DNA of 64,000 nucleotides, from contig NC_018389.1 of NCBI RefSeq assembly GCF_000208865.1, forward strand, positions 1,116,001 through 1,180,000, given 5' to 3'. Below the pieces are notes generated by a model. The model worked only from the letters and a program-made list of their open reading frames with translations. It made no database searches and had not been told where the DNA came from. The position numbers and the translations under genes were made by a program. The stretch comes from Neospora caninum Liverpool (taxonomy: Eukaryota; Apicomplexa; Conoidasida; Eucoccidiorida; Sarcocystidae). This document shows positions 35,001 through 47,600 of this stretch, piece by piece (position 1 is the first letter of the stretch; the number at the start of each line of letters is the position of its first letter).

Positions 35001-36799
35001 AGCATTCGGCTTCCCGCTATGTTTATGTAGATAGTTGTAGGACTGCTAACCGTTTGTCCCTTGGCAAAACAACTGGAGGTCCAAGTGTCTGTACACGAAT
35101 GAACACCCACAGGCCCCTCCCTGCAACTGGAAACTTGGGTCCGACGCTTACGAGGTTGCTGTTGATGAAAGCGGAGATCTCGCTGTCCATCGGCGGGATG
35201 ATTTGTGCGCCGTTCGCCGCGTACACCTTGTAGCCGTTGTCAGCCTTGGGGTTGTGGGAGGCTGTGATCATAATACCGGCGATGCAGTTCGCCGACACAA
35301 CCGTGTAGGGCACCATGGGCGTGTGCACGATGTCGCCAAACAGTCGCACGCGAACCCCTTTGCTCAAGAACACCGCAGCCGTGAGCTGAGCGAACCTGAA
35401 CAAAGCGAAAAACTCTGCACGACGCATGAGCACCCGGCGCGACTCTGGAGGGGATTTACAGACTGTGCGACCGCATTCTTTCTTCGACTGTACGAGCAAA
35501 CTGGATGCACAGAGGAAAAGTCAAGAGAGCTCGAAAGCAGACTGCTCGCAGAGAATCGCACCCCATCCTCGTCGAGAGAAGGCGTGGCGTTCTGCCTAAG
35601 GCGGGGCCTTGTGGAGCTGTGGTAACAGCGCCTATATCAAGATACGCCGATAGGCATTCACCTGCACACATATATCTATATATATGAGACTAAGCTGTGG
35701 AAATGGAGCAGAACAAGAGATGGATTTTCAAAGTGGGCAGGACTCAAAACGGTCGCCAATTCACCTTCTGGAGTTATGTCGCGCATCGAAGCCAATCACA
35801 ACCCCGCGATCTTTGCCATCTTCTCCAAAGAGGTCCATGAGGAAAGCACAGTATCCCTGAAAGAGAAGGGGAGAAACGACACTATCAGGAGTTAGAAAAA
35901 GAGGAAAGGAGGCAGCACTTGGCTGCGAAGGAGTGCACACACAGAAGATACGACATCTGGACAAAACGGGCCATCGGAGCAGCAGTCCTGACGCAAAGTG
36001 TGTGGCCAGGCTGTGCGATCACCAGGTGCTTCACTGGGGCGGCCCTGTCCTTGTTCGTCACTACCGAATCGTAGACAGTTCACGTATTGAGCCAAGCGGA
36101 TTTAGATGGACCACCACTCCAAAACAACTGGATAGACTTTGCGTGTGTCTGTGCCGCTATCCCTAGAAGGGCATGCGGTGGAGCGACGTTAAACTGCTGC
36201 CTCTTTTCGGTAGAACTCACCTGAGTAGTCTGCTGAATGGTCACGTCGTTCATCCTGCTGAAGCCGGCACCCATTCGACCGCGCAAACCCGCCTGCGGGA
36301 GTCCCGAACACCGGCGCACCAACTGACATACGTTCGCTCTCTGCGGAAGGTGCGTTTCGAGTTATGACGCGCGTGGCCATCCGAAACCTTCTCGAGGTCG
36401 CTGCCCCAGATCTACCAAACTCTCGAAAACCAGCGCATTCTCACTCGCACAGGCCTACGTCTCGAATGGACTACCCACACACAACTAGCACGTGTGCCTG
36501 TAGATGCATTTGCGACATGTACGTTTAAAGGGGATATGACAAAGTTCAGGTCTCTTCGCGAAGGATGTGTACGACATTGTCTGTTCCCCTCTGTTGTCTA
36601 CGCAGAGCAGCGTAGGACTGTTTACCGTTCCGAATTCGAGCCGTGCGAGAAACAGTTTCGCGAGTTCATCTTCGGACAAATTTTTGAGCATCTCCCGAGT
36701 TTCGTTCTGTGTTTCTTCTCTCCGGTCCACCGAACACCAGAACTTGACGGCGGCCTCCAAGGCGCCGTTCACAAACTTCCTTTCTGCGACTCCAGACAT
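32045..36799 (-). CDS. PGM2: Phosphoglucomutase-2 type alpha-D-phosphohexomutase (8 exons, about 599 aa)
   Basis: Exons (complement): 36799-36626, 36292-36221, 35856-35765, 35395-35152, 34440-34182, 33810-33642, 33112-32962, 32683-32045. The enzyme interconverts glucose-1-phosphate and glucose-6-phosphate. Visible family marks are LEFGTAGLRGRMGAGFSRMN across exons 1 and 2, the phosphoserine loop TASHNPK (Ser159), metal loop DPDADR (324-329), sugar loop EEALGY (422-427) and phosphate loop RGSGTEPK (about 549-556). The PNPEE segment and the length match PGM2 (human 612 aa), not the parafusin/PGM1 branch. T. gondii has both branches, and they have been linked to microneme secretion (from memory). 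The junction between exons 5 and 6 is best explained by a GC-AG intron. Start at the MSGVAERKF methionine. Confidence 0.92.
34181..34182 (-). other. PGM2: Probable non-canonical GC splice donor of PGM2 intron 5
   Basis: On the minus strand the exon end reads CACAG followed by GCAAGG, the usual context of GC donors. Joining here to the acceptor before 33810 gives NLLTVDAQCTPDPEF, close in spacing to other PGM2 proteins. The next in-phase GT donor (GTAGCC, slightly downstream) would add nine residues at a place where the family has none. Confidence 0.7.
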
Positions 36800-39292
36800 C
36801 GTTTGAGGCGCCCGAGTCGGGAAGCGAACTTTGTTGCGAAAGCGTTGAGGCACTTCGGCCCTGTGGTGTCGAGGAAACAGCAGTCCGCGAGTGCGGAAAT
36901 TCGAAAGGTTAATCTCACAAAAAGGGAAGAAAGGGGGGAAAATGAACTGACGAGGGGAACGGTCACGCACAGGAGAGACAGGACGGAGACAACAGACGCA
37001 GAAACCGCGTCGAGTTGTTTCTCTCGCTGTGAGACGCTTTCTCGCGGAAGCGTGACCCACGCCTCCGCGGGGTCGGCGTGCGACGGGCATGGGAAACGTC
37101 GCGGAAGTCTCGTTGCCGCGTTGAAGCCGCGTGTGTCATTCTCCTCTTCTCGCGAAATCTTGGAAAAGAAAGCGCGCACAGAAAGCGACATTTGTGTCGT
37201 TGTCTTCAAATCCGCCCTACTAGACGAGCTGAAGGTGTACCTAGCCAGGACCGTCCCCCCTCTGGGTTTAAAAAAACAGCCCCGTTCTCGTCTCTCGCGC
37301 GCGTTTAAAAGGCGCGGTTTCACGGGGAACCGAGAACTCGAGTGGCATTTCTACAGAGTTTCCGTTGCGGCTCTCCCGCCCGGTTCGTGCACGCATTCTT
37401 TCAGGGTTTAGGATATTCGACGGGTCGAGAAACCTGGGAAGGACGGGCGTCTGACCTGAGCACGCCCCCCCAGAGAGGATTTCGGCAGACAACCGATACG
37501 TTCGTCTCATCCCTTGGTGTCCTTTGAACAAAAATCGAATTCAAACAAGCTGACTTTCGCCTTTTTTATTCGGCACACAAGGTACATATGAATGTATATA
37601 TGTATACTATGGGCGCAGCAAATGCCACTGCGTGTGTTCGTGTATGCGCACCGATCGTTCCGGAGACGCACTTTCCCGCATCATCGAAAGGGTGAGGAAT
37701 TGATTCCATAGGTCCTCGAGGGTAGTCTATATTAGTCCCTGTATATATGTTGAAGTATAGACACGTAGATGATTATTTGCCTATAGAAGTGTAGGCGATT
37801 TCAAAGGAAAAGAACTTATTCAATCTCTCTGTACACCCTAGCCCTCCATCCGGGAAGAAGCTGCTGAAGCCACCACGCAACGCCACGTATAACTGGTTCT
37901 TCGACACGTCCCATGTTTCAATGTTACAGATTTCCCTTCGTACACGCCGAAACATTTCCCCGAAACAGAGACGAGAATGGACCGTGTTCCCGCCTTTTCT
38001 GTGCAACTCTTGTTGCAAGTGTACGTCAGAAGGGTGGAGTTTGTATTGTCAAAAAATGCGAGATATCAAGGGGCGACGTACGCCCTCCGAAAGCGCTGTC
38101 GAGCTCGCAGACGAAAATGCTTCGGTAGACAACAGTTAACGAGATGATACCTGAAAACGCTGTCTCCATTGATGAAGCTACTTGAATCGTGCTCGCCACA
38201 CAGACACGAGCCCCATGCCAGTCTCCCTCTCCAACAGCACTGCACGCATGCGCACACATCTCTCTACCTATATACTTATGCATATGCGAATGAACAGATA
38301 CATGCACACAAATGCACACACATCGGGGAGACACGTCTGGTTCTCGAATCACACATACGAAAAGTTGAGGCATTCCCTTTGGCAGTGAAGCCGGAAGACG
38401 GTAGAGCACAAGCATTTTTCTTCGTACGGGCAACGCGTTTTCTCCAGGAAACCCCGACGTGTGCGCGCACATGCGCAATGCATGTAGAGAGAAACGTTCA
38501 GCCCTCACGTCCCTGCTAGAAGGTGGTTTCTCAAGCATCGCTATATCAGGGTTCCAAGTGGCAAGAGAGAAACAAAGCTCCACAGTTGTCTCTCAAAAGC
38601 GGCAAAAGTCACAAGTCGTAAAAGCTTTCGTATACAGAAAAAGCACTGTCCGCCTGCAATAACAGAAAATCCCTAGCGTTTACCCAAATCACAAGACAAG
38701 GGGTCCAAGATGGGTGACCTCATCAGCGGACTGCAGAGCGGTCATTTAGCTGCGCCCGTTTTGGACAAAGGCGCTCGCATCTTGCTGATGCCTCCAGAAA
38801 GGGACGTAAAAACCCTTAAATGGGACGCGTCCGAAAAACACACCCTGATCCCTTTCTCTACGCCGACAGCCCTCGCGAAAGGTCGAAGCGGTCGCCCTTC
38901 CAGCTGCGTGAGTGCATGCATGGAACCGTGGCGGGTGCACGTGAGCAAGAAGACTTTACGCTCTCTGATCGTGTGCGTCCCTGTTGTGGTGACGTACGAA
39001 TTCGTGCACATGCTTACCCACATGCATGCATATTTGTAGTTACACATATATACAGATAAGGATACATGTGTGTGCATATACGTAGGTGCACAGAGATGCT
39101 GTGTGCCAAGACCTCCCCTCTGTGTGTTCAGAGATTCGTGCAGCGTGTGCACTCGGCTTTTTTTCCTGCAAACTCGCGGCGGCCGGCCTTGGAATCAGCG
39201 GCCTCGGCGTTTCCCCTAGAACGTGACTTCGTCCAAAGACCTGGCGGAAAGGAGCGCCTCGGGAGGCGCGCCCTGCCGACACCGCGACGGTC
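36800..39292. other. Intergenic region, PGM2 promoter and SFT2 3' end
   Basis: About 2.5 kb. GC-rich DNA from 36800 to about 37500 probably holds the PGM2 promoter and leader. AT-rich DNA with short TA runs follows near 37590 and 37740. TGCATGCA words occur near 38912 and 39021. No gene is supported. Confidence 0.55.
37030..37036. promoter_or_regulatory. TGAGACG word upstream of PGM2
   Basis: A WGAGACG element, known from T. gondii promoters, lies about 230 bp upstream of the PGM2 start codon. Use as a regulatory site here is inferred. Confidence 0.3.
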
Positions 39293-40089
39293 CTACAACG
39301 GCAACTGCAGATCTCTCGCGTCCTTGCAGTTGCACAACTTCTTCACCATCTGCCACGCGGCCCCCCCGATGAACTTGAGCATGTGCTTCCCACCCGGAAT
39401 GTACGACACCAAGAACGAGGCGAGTGCCAGCATTTGCACGACCGAAAAGATGAGAGTAAGGACGTAAGACTTTGCCCACAGTGTTGCGTAGAGAGTGAGA
39501 ACGAGAGACAGACCGTATGCGATCGTGAACGGTAGCCTGAGAGAAGACAGGCACGCATCAGGAAACCACTCATGCACACGGCAAACACAGGCAGCGCCAG
39601 AATCCCCGTATCTCCTACAGCTGGGCGATGGAGCTGAAAAAGGAAAGGAACGAGCAGGAAAAAGATCCCGGAGGAGAGACAAGACGGCCCCACCGTTTGC
39701 TCGCAGGACAGAGGTGATGGTCAGACAGCACAGCCATAAAGAGACAAGACACAGATTAGCCGAGACACAAGAGAAACCGATAGGAAGGCAGAGAAGGGCC
39801 TTGCCACGCACAAGAGCATCCGGTTTCCTAGAAATGCAATCTATGACCTACCCCACTGTCCTTGGCATTACGCGACAGCTATCAACATTCGCTTTCACAA
39901 GATCCCATTTCGCTCATCCGTTTCTTCCGACTCTCTACACTGGATTGGCCTTCAAGCACCAGATGCCGGAAGGCAAATCGACACAGACGGCCTAGCCGAG
40001 TGCGCAGCAGAGGAAGTGGAGCACAGGAAAACCACACGGCAGAGAAGACAGTCATCCCAGGTCCTCTAGAGTCATCACGTACATATCTT

Positions 40090-40130
<41 letters not shown>

Positions 40131-41095
40131 CGGCGTGGTTGGAAAAAAATAGGGGAGAGAAGAAAGGGAGAGCGCGTTTCCACGCGTTTCTTTACGTGTA
40201 TTTCCAGACGCGTACAACTGCACGAGCTGCCTCGTTTGTGTGCATACGCGGCACAAGAAGCAATCTACGCGTGCTTCAGTCTTCAGCAGGATCTGAGCAC
40301 ATTGGACACGGCGGGTTTCCCCCCGTTTCGTCCTTTCCCCCTTTGGGTGGCGAGCGCCGAGGCGCAGGGGAAACGGTCTTACCTTGCAGCTTCGGAGAGG
40401 TGAGCGACGAGGGCCGTGACGCCGCGGAGCAACGCGAGACTGACCATGAAGCAGACGGATCCCATCGTGAACAGGAGGGCGAATTTGGCGGGGGCGAAGA
40501 CGAGCAGAGGCAGGGTGAGGAAGGCGAGAAACATGAAGAGCACTCCGACGCCTGCGACGAGACCAAAGAGAAGGAGATGCTGCGTGGAGAGGGGCGACTC
40601 TGTGACGGACTGCGTAGTCGCGGCGACGACGGTCTGGGCGCCGCCGAGAATGCGGGTCGCCCCTTCTTTGACCGCCGACATGCCTGAGGCCAGCAGACCT
40701 TGCTCCTCCTGCGCGTTGGCGGCGTTCTGGCCAGGAAGGCCGCTCCTCCCAGCCTGCGCCAAGGCGGCGGCGACGTTGTCCATTGACCCCCGAGGCGGTT
40801 TGCTCAGCGGGTTCCAGCTCTTGTCAGTGAAGGAGCCAAAGGCAGAAGAGCTGCGCGTCGAGGCGAAGGTCGTGTCCGCCCCGCTGCCTTTGCCCTCAAA
40901 TATCTTGCCGAAGATCAAGTTCTGCATGCTGGAAGACTCTGTCTTGGGCGGCGGCGCGCACTCGCCGGCCGGGTTGCTCGGATCCAAGGAAATCATCCCG
41001 AAAGACTCGCCGCTCTTCGCGCCCGCCCCCCCCGAGTAGGAGGCGGAGCCGTAGAATGAGAGGTTCTCTCCAAAGTCGCCAAAGGGCTGATTCAT
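39293..41095 (-). CDS. SFT2-family vesicle transport membrane protein (2 exons, 318 aa)
   Basis: Exons (complement): 41095-40383 and 39536-39293, joined in phase 2. The C-terminal half has four hydrophobic segments: LLLFGLVAGVGVLFMFLAFL, FALLFTMGSVCFMVSLALL, FTIAYGLSLVLTLYATL and YVLTLIFSVVQMLALASFLV. They are followed by SYIPGG, the pattern of the SFT2/GOT1 family that works in endosome-Golgi vesicle fusion. The N-terminal half (about 200 residues) is hydrophilic, rich in Gly, Ser and Ala, and has no recognised domain; it is longer than the yeast Sft2 N-terminus. An upstream in-frame methionine exists, but the one in MNQPFGDFGENL is preferred. No signal peptide is needed for this topology. 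GOT1 is the nearest alternative family, but the SYIPGG end favours SFT2. Confidence 0.85.
40092..40130. repeat. (TA)n microsatellite in the SFT2 intron
   Basis: About 39 bases of alternating TA within the single intron (39537-40382). Confidence 0.9.
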
Positions 41096-43749
41096 CGTTG
41101 CGACTGGGGAACTGCGCAAATAAAAAGGCCGCAACGAGACCTGAGGTCCACGCCGGAGAAGCGGGGCACCACACGGACGCGTCAGACGCACACCAAACTC
41201 GCTATCCTCCCAGAAACGTTTTCGAGTCAGTTTTTTTCCCTAGGCGCGCATTCTTTCCAACCGGTGAGGCCGTGTAAAAGTATGCACGTGAAAAAACAGG
41301 TAGATTGAAAGTGGGTTCGGTACCGGTACGGACTGTCAGCAAACGAAACGCGGGGAACAGAGGAGCGGTAAATCACGGAAGGTCCACGACGGCTTAGCGA
41401 GAGTCTCTTTCAGCGAGGCGAATACGTAAACAGACCGAGAGAAAACGCGAGAGGAGAGAGTCAGTGGGGGTCCGGGACAAAAAAAGACACGAGACGCCAA
41501 CGGAAGGACGGCGGCGACGCCAGAGTCTGCCCGGCAAAAAACGCTTGAGAAATGGCCTACCCTCGAATATCAGGTTTCTGTGAGTTCTCGTGGCTGCAAA
41601 AAAAGGGTACCTGGCACTTAGGTTCTCAAAACTGCAGGTTCGAGGTCCTTTCACACGACAGACCGTAGCGGATACTCGACCAGGCGACGCAGTCAGGGAA
41701 AAAATATGAACCCGCTGCCAACCTTTGAGGAACGAACGAGAGTCAAGCTCAGAATGAAAGGCCACAGGCTAACTACTTTTGAAGAGAGAAAACCGGGGGA
41801 AAACTTGTAGGAAACCGCCATGTACGCCAGGGAGGGCCTCGTTTTTGCTCCCGAGAGAAACGCCGCGCATGCACTTGCGCAACTGTTGCGAGAAAAGGCA
41901 GAAAAGGGCTATAACGGGCAAGACCAGCCCTGAGGAACGCGTGGCCACGCTATTCGGATGAAACCTACGGTTTCCGATAGTGCCGTTTCCCCTTCTTTCG
42001 CTGAACCTACAAAACATCCCGACGCATGCCGGGGGTGACCGAAAGACTATATTAAACGGCGGCGAGGTCTCGTCTTGGCAGTGACGCGCTGACAAACCTC
42101 CTCTACGTTCTGGACGATGGCCGGCCAGACACTCGTTTATAAGAGGAATGACCTGCTGCGAAGGCAGAAGTTGGAAGATGAGAGAGGGGAAGACTACTGA
42201 AAGGTTGTGCTGAAGGGTGAAAGGCAACTTTTTCGTGCTCCGGCGTCGAGGAGTCTTGTATGATACTTCAACGGCATTCGCCGGGTAGAGGCCTGTCTTC
42301 CGGTCGACACGAGTGAGAAAAGAATACCGTTACCTGATTTGAGGGATGCACGCGGAAAAGCCAGTGCAGAAATCCAGGCTAATCCGACACAAAGGTGTAG
42401 GACGGCGCGGAACGATGCAGATCAACGATCCGGTCAAGGGAGGGGAAGACATGAGAGTTCTGAAAAATCCTCGAGCAAGCAATAGCCCTTGTCGAGATTT
42501 TGAGTCCCGCGTAACGCAACAAAAGTATCCAGATAAAGCAAGGTTACCAGGACTGATTCTCGAATGTCGAAATAATATTGCCTGTCATGACGCTTCCACG
42601 CTGTGGCGGTTGCAGAGGCTTACTAGTTACATATGTTACACTTCACGTTGCTGAAATCATGGCGCATATCTATCTGTCTCTATATCTATCCTTATCTCCA
42701 CATGTGGCGAGATAAGGATAGACGACGAAACATGCGGGCTCGTATGTACCTATTGACGTAAGTAAAGTGTAGTATATATAGTTCCAAACTCTACAGAAGA
42801 GCTTCATTTATAGAGGATCTGTGATCAGGAGGGACTCTCTGTCACGCGGAAACTGTGGACGCCTTCGTCCATGGCCGTGTTCGCAGCGCGAATCGTCAAC
42901 GGATTTCAGACTAGGGTCTGTCGACAAGAGAGACTCAGACAGTTTGTCATGAATCAACAAAATTCTTTTCTCGACACAACCTAGGAAACGCGATCTCTGC
43001 CGCAGTTGAAGGCCACCGCTAAAAACAACCCCAGCCTTTTCCTCACAACGCATATCGAGCGCGCCGACCCGAAACCAGAAGCAACATGGCTACAGGCAAT
43101 TTATGTAGTCTCACAGACTCGATTGTATTTCACGCACGCAAATGCAAACTCCTATTCACGCAGTATATCCGTAAACATGGACAATTATGATTTCTACTCC
43201 ATGTACAGACACTTGTTTGCAGACGTGGATACTCTCCCTGGACCTGTATCCAACAAGTCCGTCAGCATGCACGTGCAGAGCTCAAATCGTTCCCAACAGC
43301 GTGATTACTGCTTGTGGAGAAGATTCATCACGTGTCGTTGACGCCAATTTCCGCGAGGGCCTTTCTCATACAGGGCCACGATTCGAAGCCTACGGGATCT
43401 CACAAAGCTCGTACTGGAAACAACAACGGGCTAGCACACAAATCGCCATACATGAACACTCCGCCACTGTGATAGCAGAACGGACAGACTTGGAAAAAAG
43501 AAAGCCGCGTCCGGGTTGGAAAAGAGGGTTGGTCACCTATTGCGGAGTGGCGAGTAGTGAGCGTACATAAAAAGCGCAGCAGCGCTGTTTGAAGAAATTT
43601 GAAAAAAAAGGAACGCCAAACACGGCCACATCGTCCCTTAATCAGATACGCCAAGAGAAAAAACTAAAAAAGTACACGCACATCTGTGCACAACGACCCT
43701 CGCAGTGGGCTGTCACTGCGGGTATTTCAGAGAATTTCTCATGTTTCGC
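41096..43749. other. Intergenic region, SFT2 promoter and kinase 3' end
   Basis: About 2.7 kb with no supported gene. It should hold the SFT2 promoter and leader and the 3' untranslated region of the kinase gene. A long hairpin lies at 42685-42722. Open frames are short and unrecognised. Confidence 0.55.
42685..42722. repeat. 13-bp inverted repeat around an inner palindrome
   Basis: The arms TCTATCCTTATCT (42685-42697) and AGATAAGGATAGA (42710-42722) pair perfectly. The 12 bases between them are CCACATGTGG, itself a palindrome, plus CG. The site can fold as a 13-bp stem topped by a second short stem. Confidence 0.9.
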
Positions 43750-44606
43750 CTATTCTGTCACTTTGTGTTCCAGTCGCAGTTCGGGGCGCTCTTCGTAGTA
43801 CAGTGCCTCCTCTTGATCTCCGATATGATTCAACGTGATGTACACGTCCGTTCCAATGCCGAAATGGGACTGAGAAACCATCGGCAGGACACGTGCAAAA
43901 CAGGGAAAAGGCGCCAACAATTTCGTCTGCCTCAAAAACGTACACCGCACGGCGAATAACTTGACAAATGTCTCTGCAGGTGCAAAAATATGCAGACAAC
44001 TGCATGCATATTTAGATGTATAAGCATGCATACACCTGTGCACCTACTGGTAAGGGGAAGAAAAAGGGCACCCGTGCGCCCTCTACACGTATGCGTGTGT
44101 ATCCAGTTTATGTACAAGCATACCAAAGACACATGCAGAGAAGCATATCCCCAAACTCGCGGTCGGGACTCTGTCCGTTCAGACTCTAGCGCAAATTCGT
44201 ATTCTCCCCCGGCCCCCCCCCGTAGGTAGCGTTTCCCTGCTCACGTCCTCGGTGCGATACAGCTGTTGTGGAGTAGAGAACTGCTCGCTCGATCTTCTCT
44301 CTGGTTCTCACCTGAACATGAATGTCTCCTCCGAAGTAGCGAGCGAACGCGCGAGCTAATGGAAGACCGAAGCCTGTTCAAACTCCGCACATGCGCATAC
44401 CTCCACAAACTTACTTTCGTGGAAAGAAATGTGCACGTGGATGCAGATGCACATACACCACGTCTCCCGACCGCTCCAACAGAAAACAACGAATCGCAGA
44501 CCCCTCCACACAAATAGGATCGAGAAGAAACCAATCGCACCCCTGCGTGAATCCGAATGCCTCAGTAATTCCATGCTACCTCAAACCACACATAACAGAC
44601 ACAGGC

Positions 44607-44648
<42 letters not shown>

Positions 44649-47600
44649 GCATATGCACTGTATTGGACCTAGAAGCGCAGTTAGACCGCTGCAAGGAAAC
44701 TGTATGAACACATGCACGCACATGTAGGGATGTGGATCCCTGTGATGTCCTCGTGCTGCCTGTTTCCTCCGCTTCGTCTCCTGGCCTTCATGCTCTCCTC
44801 CCTGCTCGGCTAGCCCTCTCTGTCCCGGTGTTCCTCCTCTCTTCCTGCTTTCTCACAGCGATCCCAGAGACGCCTTTTCTTCTCCGGATTCGGAGCCGAG
44901 TTGCACAAAAGCGAGCGGACCCGAGAAATAATCATCTGACCACGGACATGTGTATGCGTGTCCGTGCGTTTTCGGGGGGTTGACAGTTCTATCTCGACAC
45001 AAGTGTGCACTTGGGTCGACCGGAAAAAACCGACTCGTCTCTCCGCGGCGCTTCAGAGCGGACGCGACTATGACTGACCATATCCAGCCATATCGGAGCG
45101 GATGAAGTTTTCGCCCATGCCTGAGGACTTCTCCTGCAGCTTTGTGTTGCTGTCTCCGACGGTGCTATACCTGAACCGAAAAAACCGACAGGAACGAACA
45201 ACAGAGCTGAAAAAGAGTCCTCCGGTGTCGCCCGAGCGCACAACCGCGTCGGATGCTGGTTCTGGGCGGCTCTGCGCAGCGGTATAAAAACTTTGCGCGT
45301 TCCAGGTTTTTAGTTGGCGGCGACGTCTAAACGGTGGACGCCTTCTGTCTTGTGACAAATCCTTCTCAACGCCCTTCCGCGTCTGCTCATCCAAGCAGAG
45401 AACGACCGTGTAACGAGACGAACGGCTCTGTATACATATAAAACTACTTGTGCGTATGCACGCATGCAGGTACACTATCCTTCCTAGAGATGTGCACAGA
45501 GACAGGCACACGTGTTTTCGCACGAGTACGAGAAGAGGCAACGGGTTCTGTGGAGGTCCGCTCAAGTTCCGCTCGACACCACACCAGGTGCTGGTGTCGG
45601 TGTGCAGTGCGCTGTCTGAGCCGATTTAGACAGCGCCGCTACAAAAGACCTTCGATTTTCCGGGGTTCTGGGTATAGCCAGTTGAGCTGCCATGTACCAC
45701 AACGGAATTTGTTTAACGAGGGAAAATAACGAAATGTAGCTGCACTCTGTGCAGGGGCTGCGAGAACGCGGTTCACGCTAACCTGTCTGACGTCTTACCC
45801 GAAGCTCCAGATGTCCTGAAGCTTTGGTGGAGGAACGCCGCCACCTACGCGGAAAAAACCATGAATGGCAAAAGGCGACGCAGCCTCTACATTTCGAGTC
45901 ACAAAGTGCTGACGAATCAACAAAGCATTCAAAGCTCCAACTCAGATAATACACCTAGATTAACAGGGGAGGGCATAGATACTAACAAACCACCGGTTTT
46001 GGATAGTATTACGTTTAACGCCGCAGAATATGCTAGCCATTCACCGCCGACACGGGCTGTCAAAGAGCATATAGATATGTACACTGGCTAATGTCAGTGC
46101 AAGACGCGAATAGAAATGAAACATTCGAGTCACCGACGGACGACGTCGCTTCTTTCTGAACATGCAGAAAATTCCGGATTGCAACGAGACGAATGTTACA
46201 CGAAGATACTGCAGTTCAAACCTGTTTGACTTTCAGCGAGAAAAGGCATACCACGCTGAGGACGAGCACGCCCCTAGCGACGACAGGCAGTCTAAACAAA
46301 GCCCCGACAAAGGCAATACGCTGTGTCGGCATGCATACATACGCATATGTGTCTGTTTGCGTACAGAGATGCACGGTTTTGTGTTGTATGCATGCAGACG
46401 GCTGTATAGAACGTTCACCTTTCCAAGGCACCCATGCGCGTGGGAAAAGCCACAGAGATGTAGATTCAGATTTCCACGTTGCAGGCTCGTACCTTTGTCG
46501 GAGATTTTTATCACGACCTCTCGCTTGCCCTTGTATACTTCAACTTTCACTTCAGGTAGGTCCTCGTCTTCCTGGATCATGCCTGATACACACGACGACA
46601 CACTTTGCTCGTTCAGCCATACTTCGCAGGAAACGACCCGGGCAACGACGGCGATGCGACTCGCACGGGACTGAACTCACAGATGCGTGCGCCCGCGGCC
46701 GTACGCCTCTCCACATCTTTCCAAAGAGATACACTCACAGCCGGAGGAACCTACAGCGCGATGGAAAAGTATGTCGACACCCACGTACACGTTGTTTTTG
46801 CACACACGCTCAAACGAGAGGCCTCGAAATGCATGCATAAGCTGCAGCAGGGACCAAAACGGTAACGGACAACCCGCCATTTTCCCGACATGCCGACGCC
46901 CCTTCTCTAACGGGCGTGGGGGGGGAGGGTGAACAATGCTGGGATACTCATCGTATTAACTAGTGCACATCTATGGGAGATTGCTGAACCTCAAAGCGAG
47001 GAGCACGACAGTCGGCACGGAAGCCAGCGCGAGAACAGAGAAAAATCGACGAAAATTCAAAGGGTTTGCATCATCGCGGCAAGTCCTCACCTCTAGTCGT
47101 GGCGTCGACGAGAGAGTTCCCCATCGTGTGGAACTCCACAGTCGCTCGCAGTGCGTTCTTCAGAACCTCCGTGACAATGAGCGCCAGGTGGTCGGGGATC
47201 GTGGCGAATTTCATGTCGGTGTTTCCTGCGCGAAACCGGATCCAACTCGCCACAGCCACCCTCGTGCATCCCCCGTGCCTGGTGGGGACGGTCAAACCGG
47301 CGTCACTCAAAACGTAAGATCTGACCTTTTCGAAAATTACGCCCATATTCTATATATATGTATATATATGTATAGGGAGGCATGGACACAGAAAAGCGCT
47401 CAGGCGGCGTGCACGTTGAACCTCCTGAAGAGTACCCCAGCTGGAACTGCCAAAGAGTCTTGCCATATGAACGACACGACTCCCGTTCCGGTCACCGCAG
47501 GAGAGCCCCACTGTGGAGGCGCAGCTTTTCTGTGTCGGTCACGGGGCGAGCGCCTCGGCTACGGATGTTGGCGGTTCGTGAAGCGCAGCGCGATCGCACG

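Noticed and set aside
36494..37411. 305-codon + strand open frame
   Set aside because: It lies antisense to PGM2 exon 1 and its promoter, shows no domain, and the minus-strand exon has strong homology.
41632..41650. GGTTCGAGGTCC, resembling a tRNA B box
   Set aside because: No matching A box, acceptor stem or anticodon arm can be drawn upstream.
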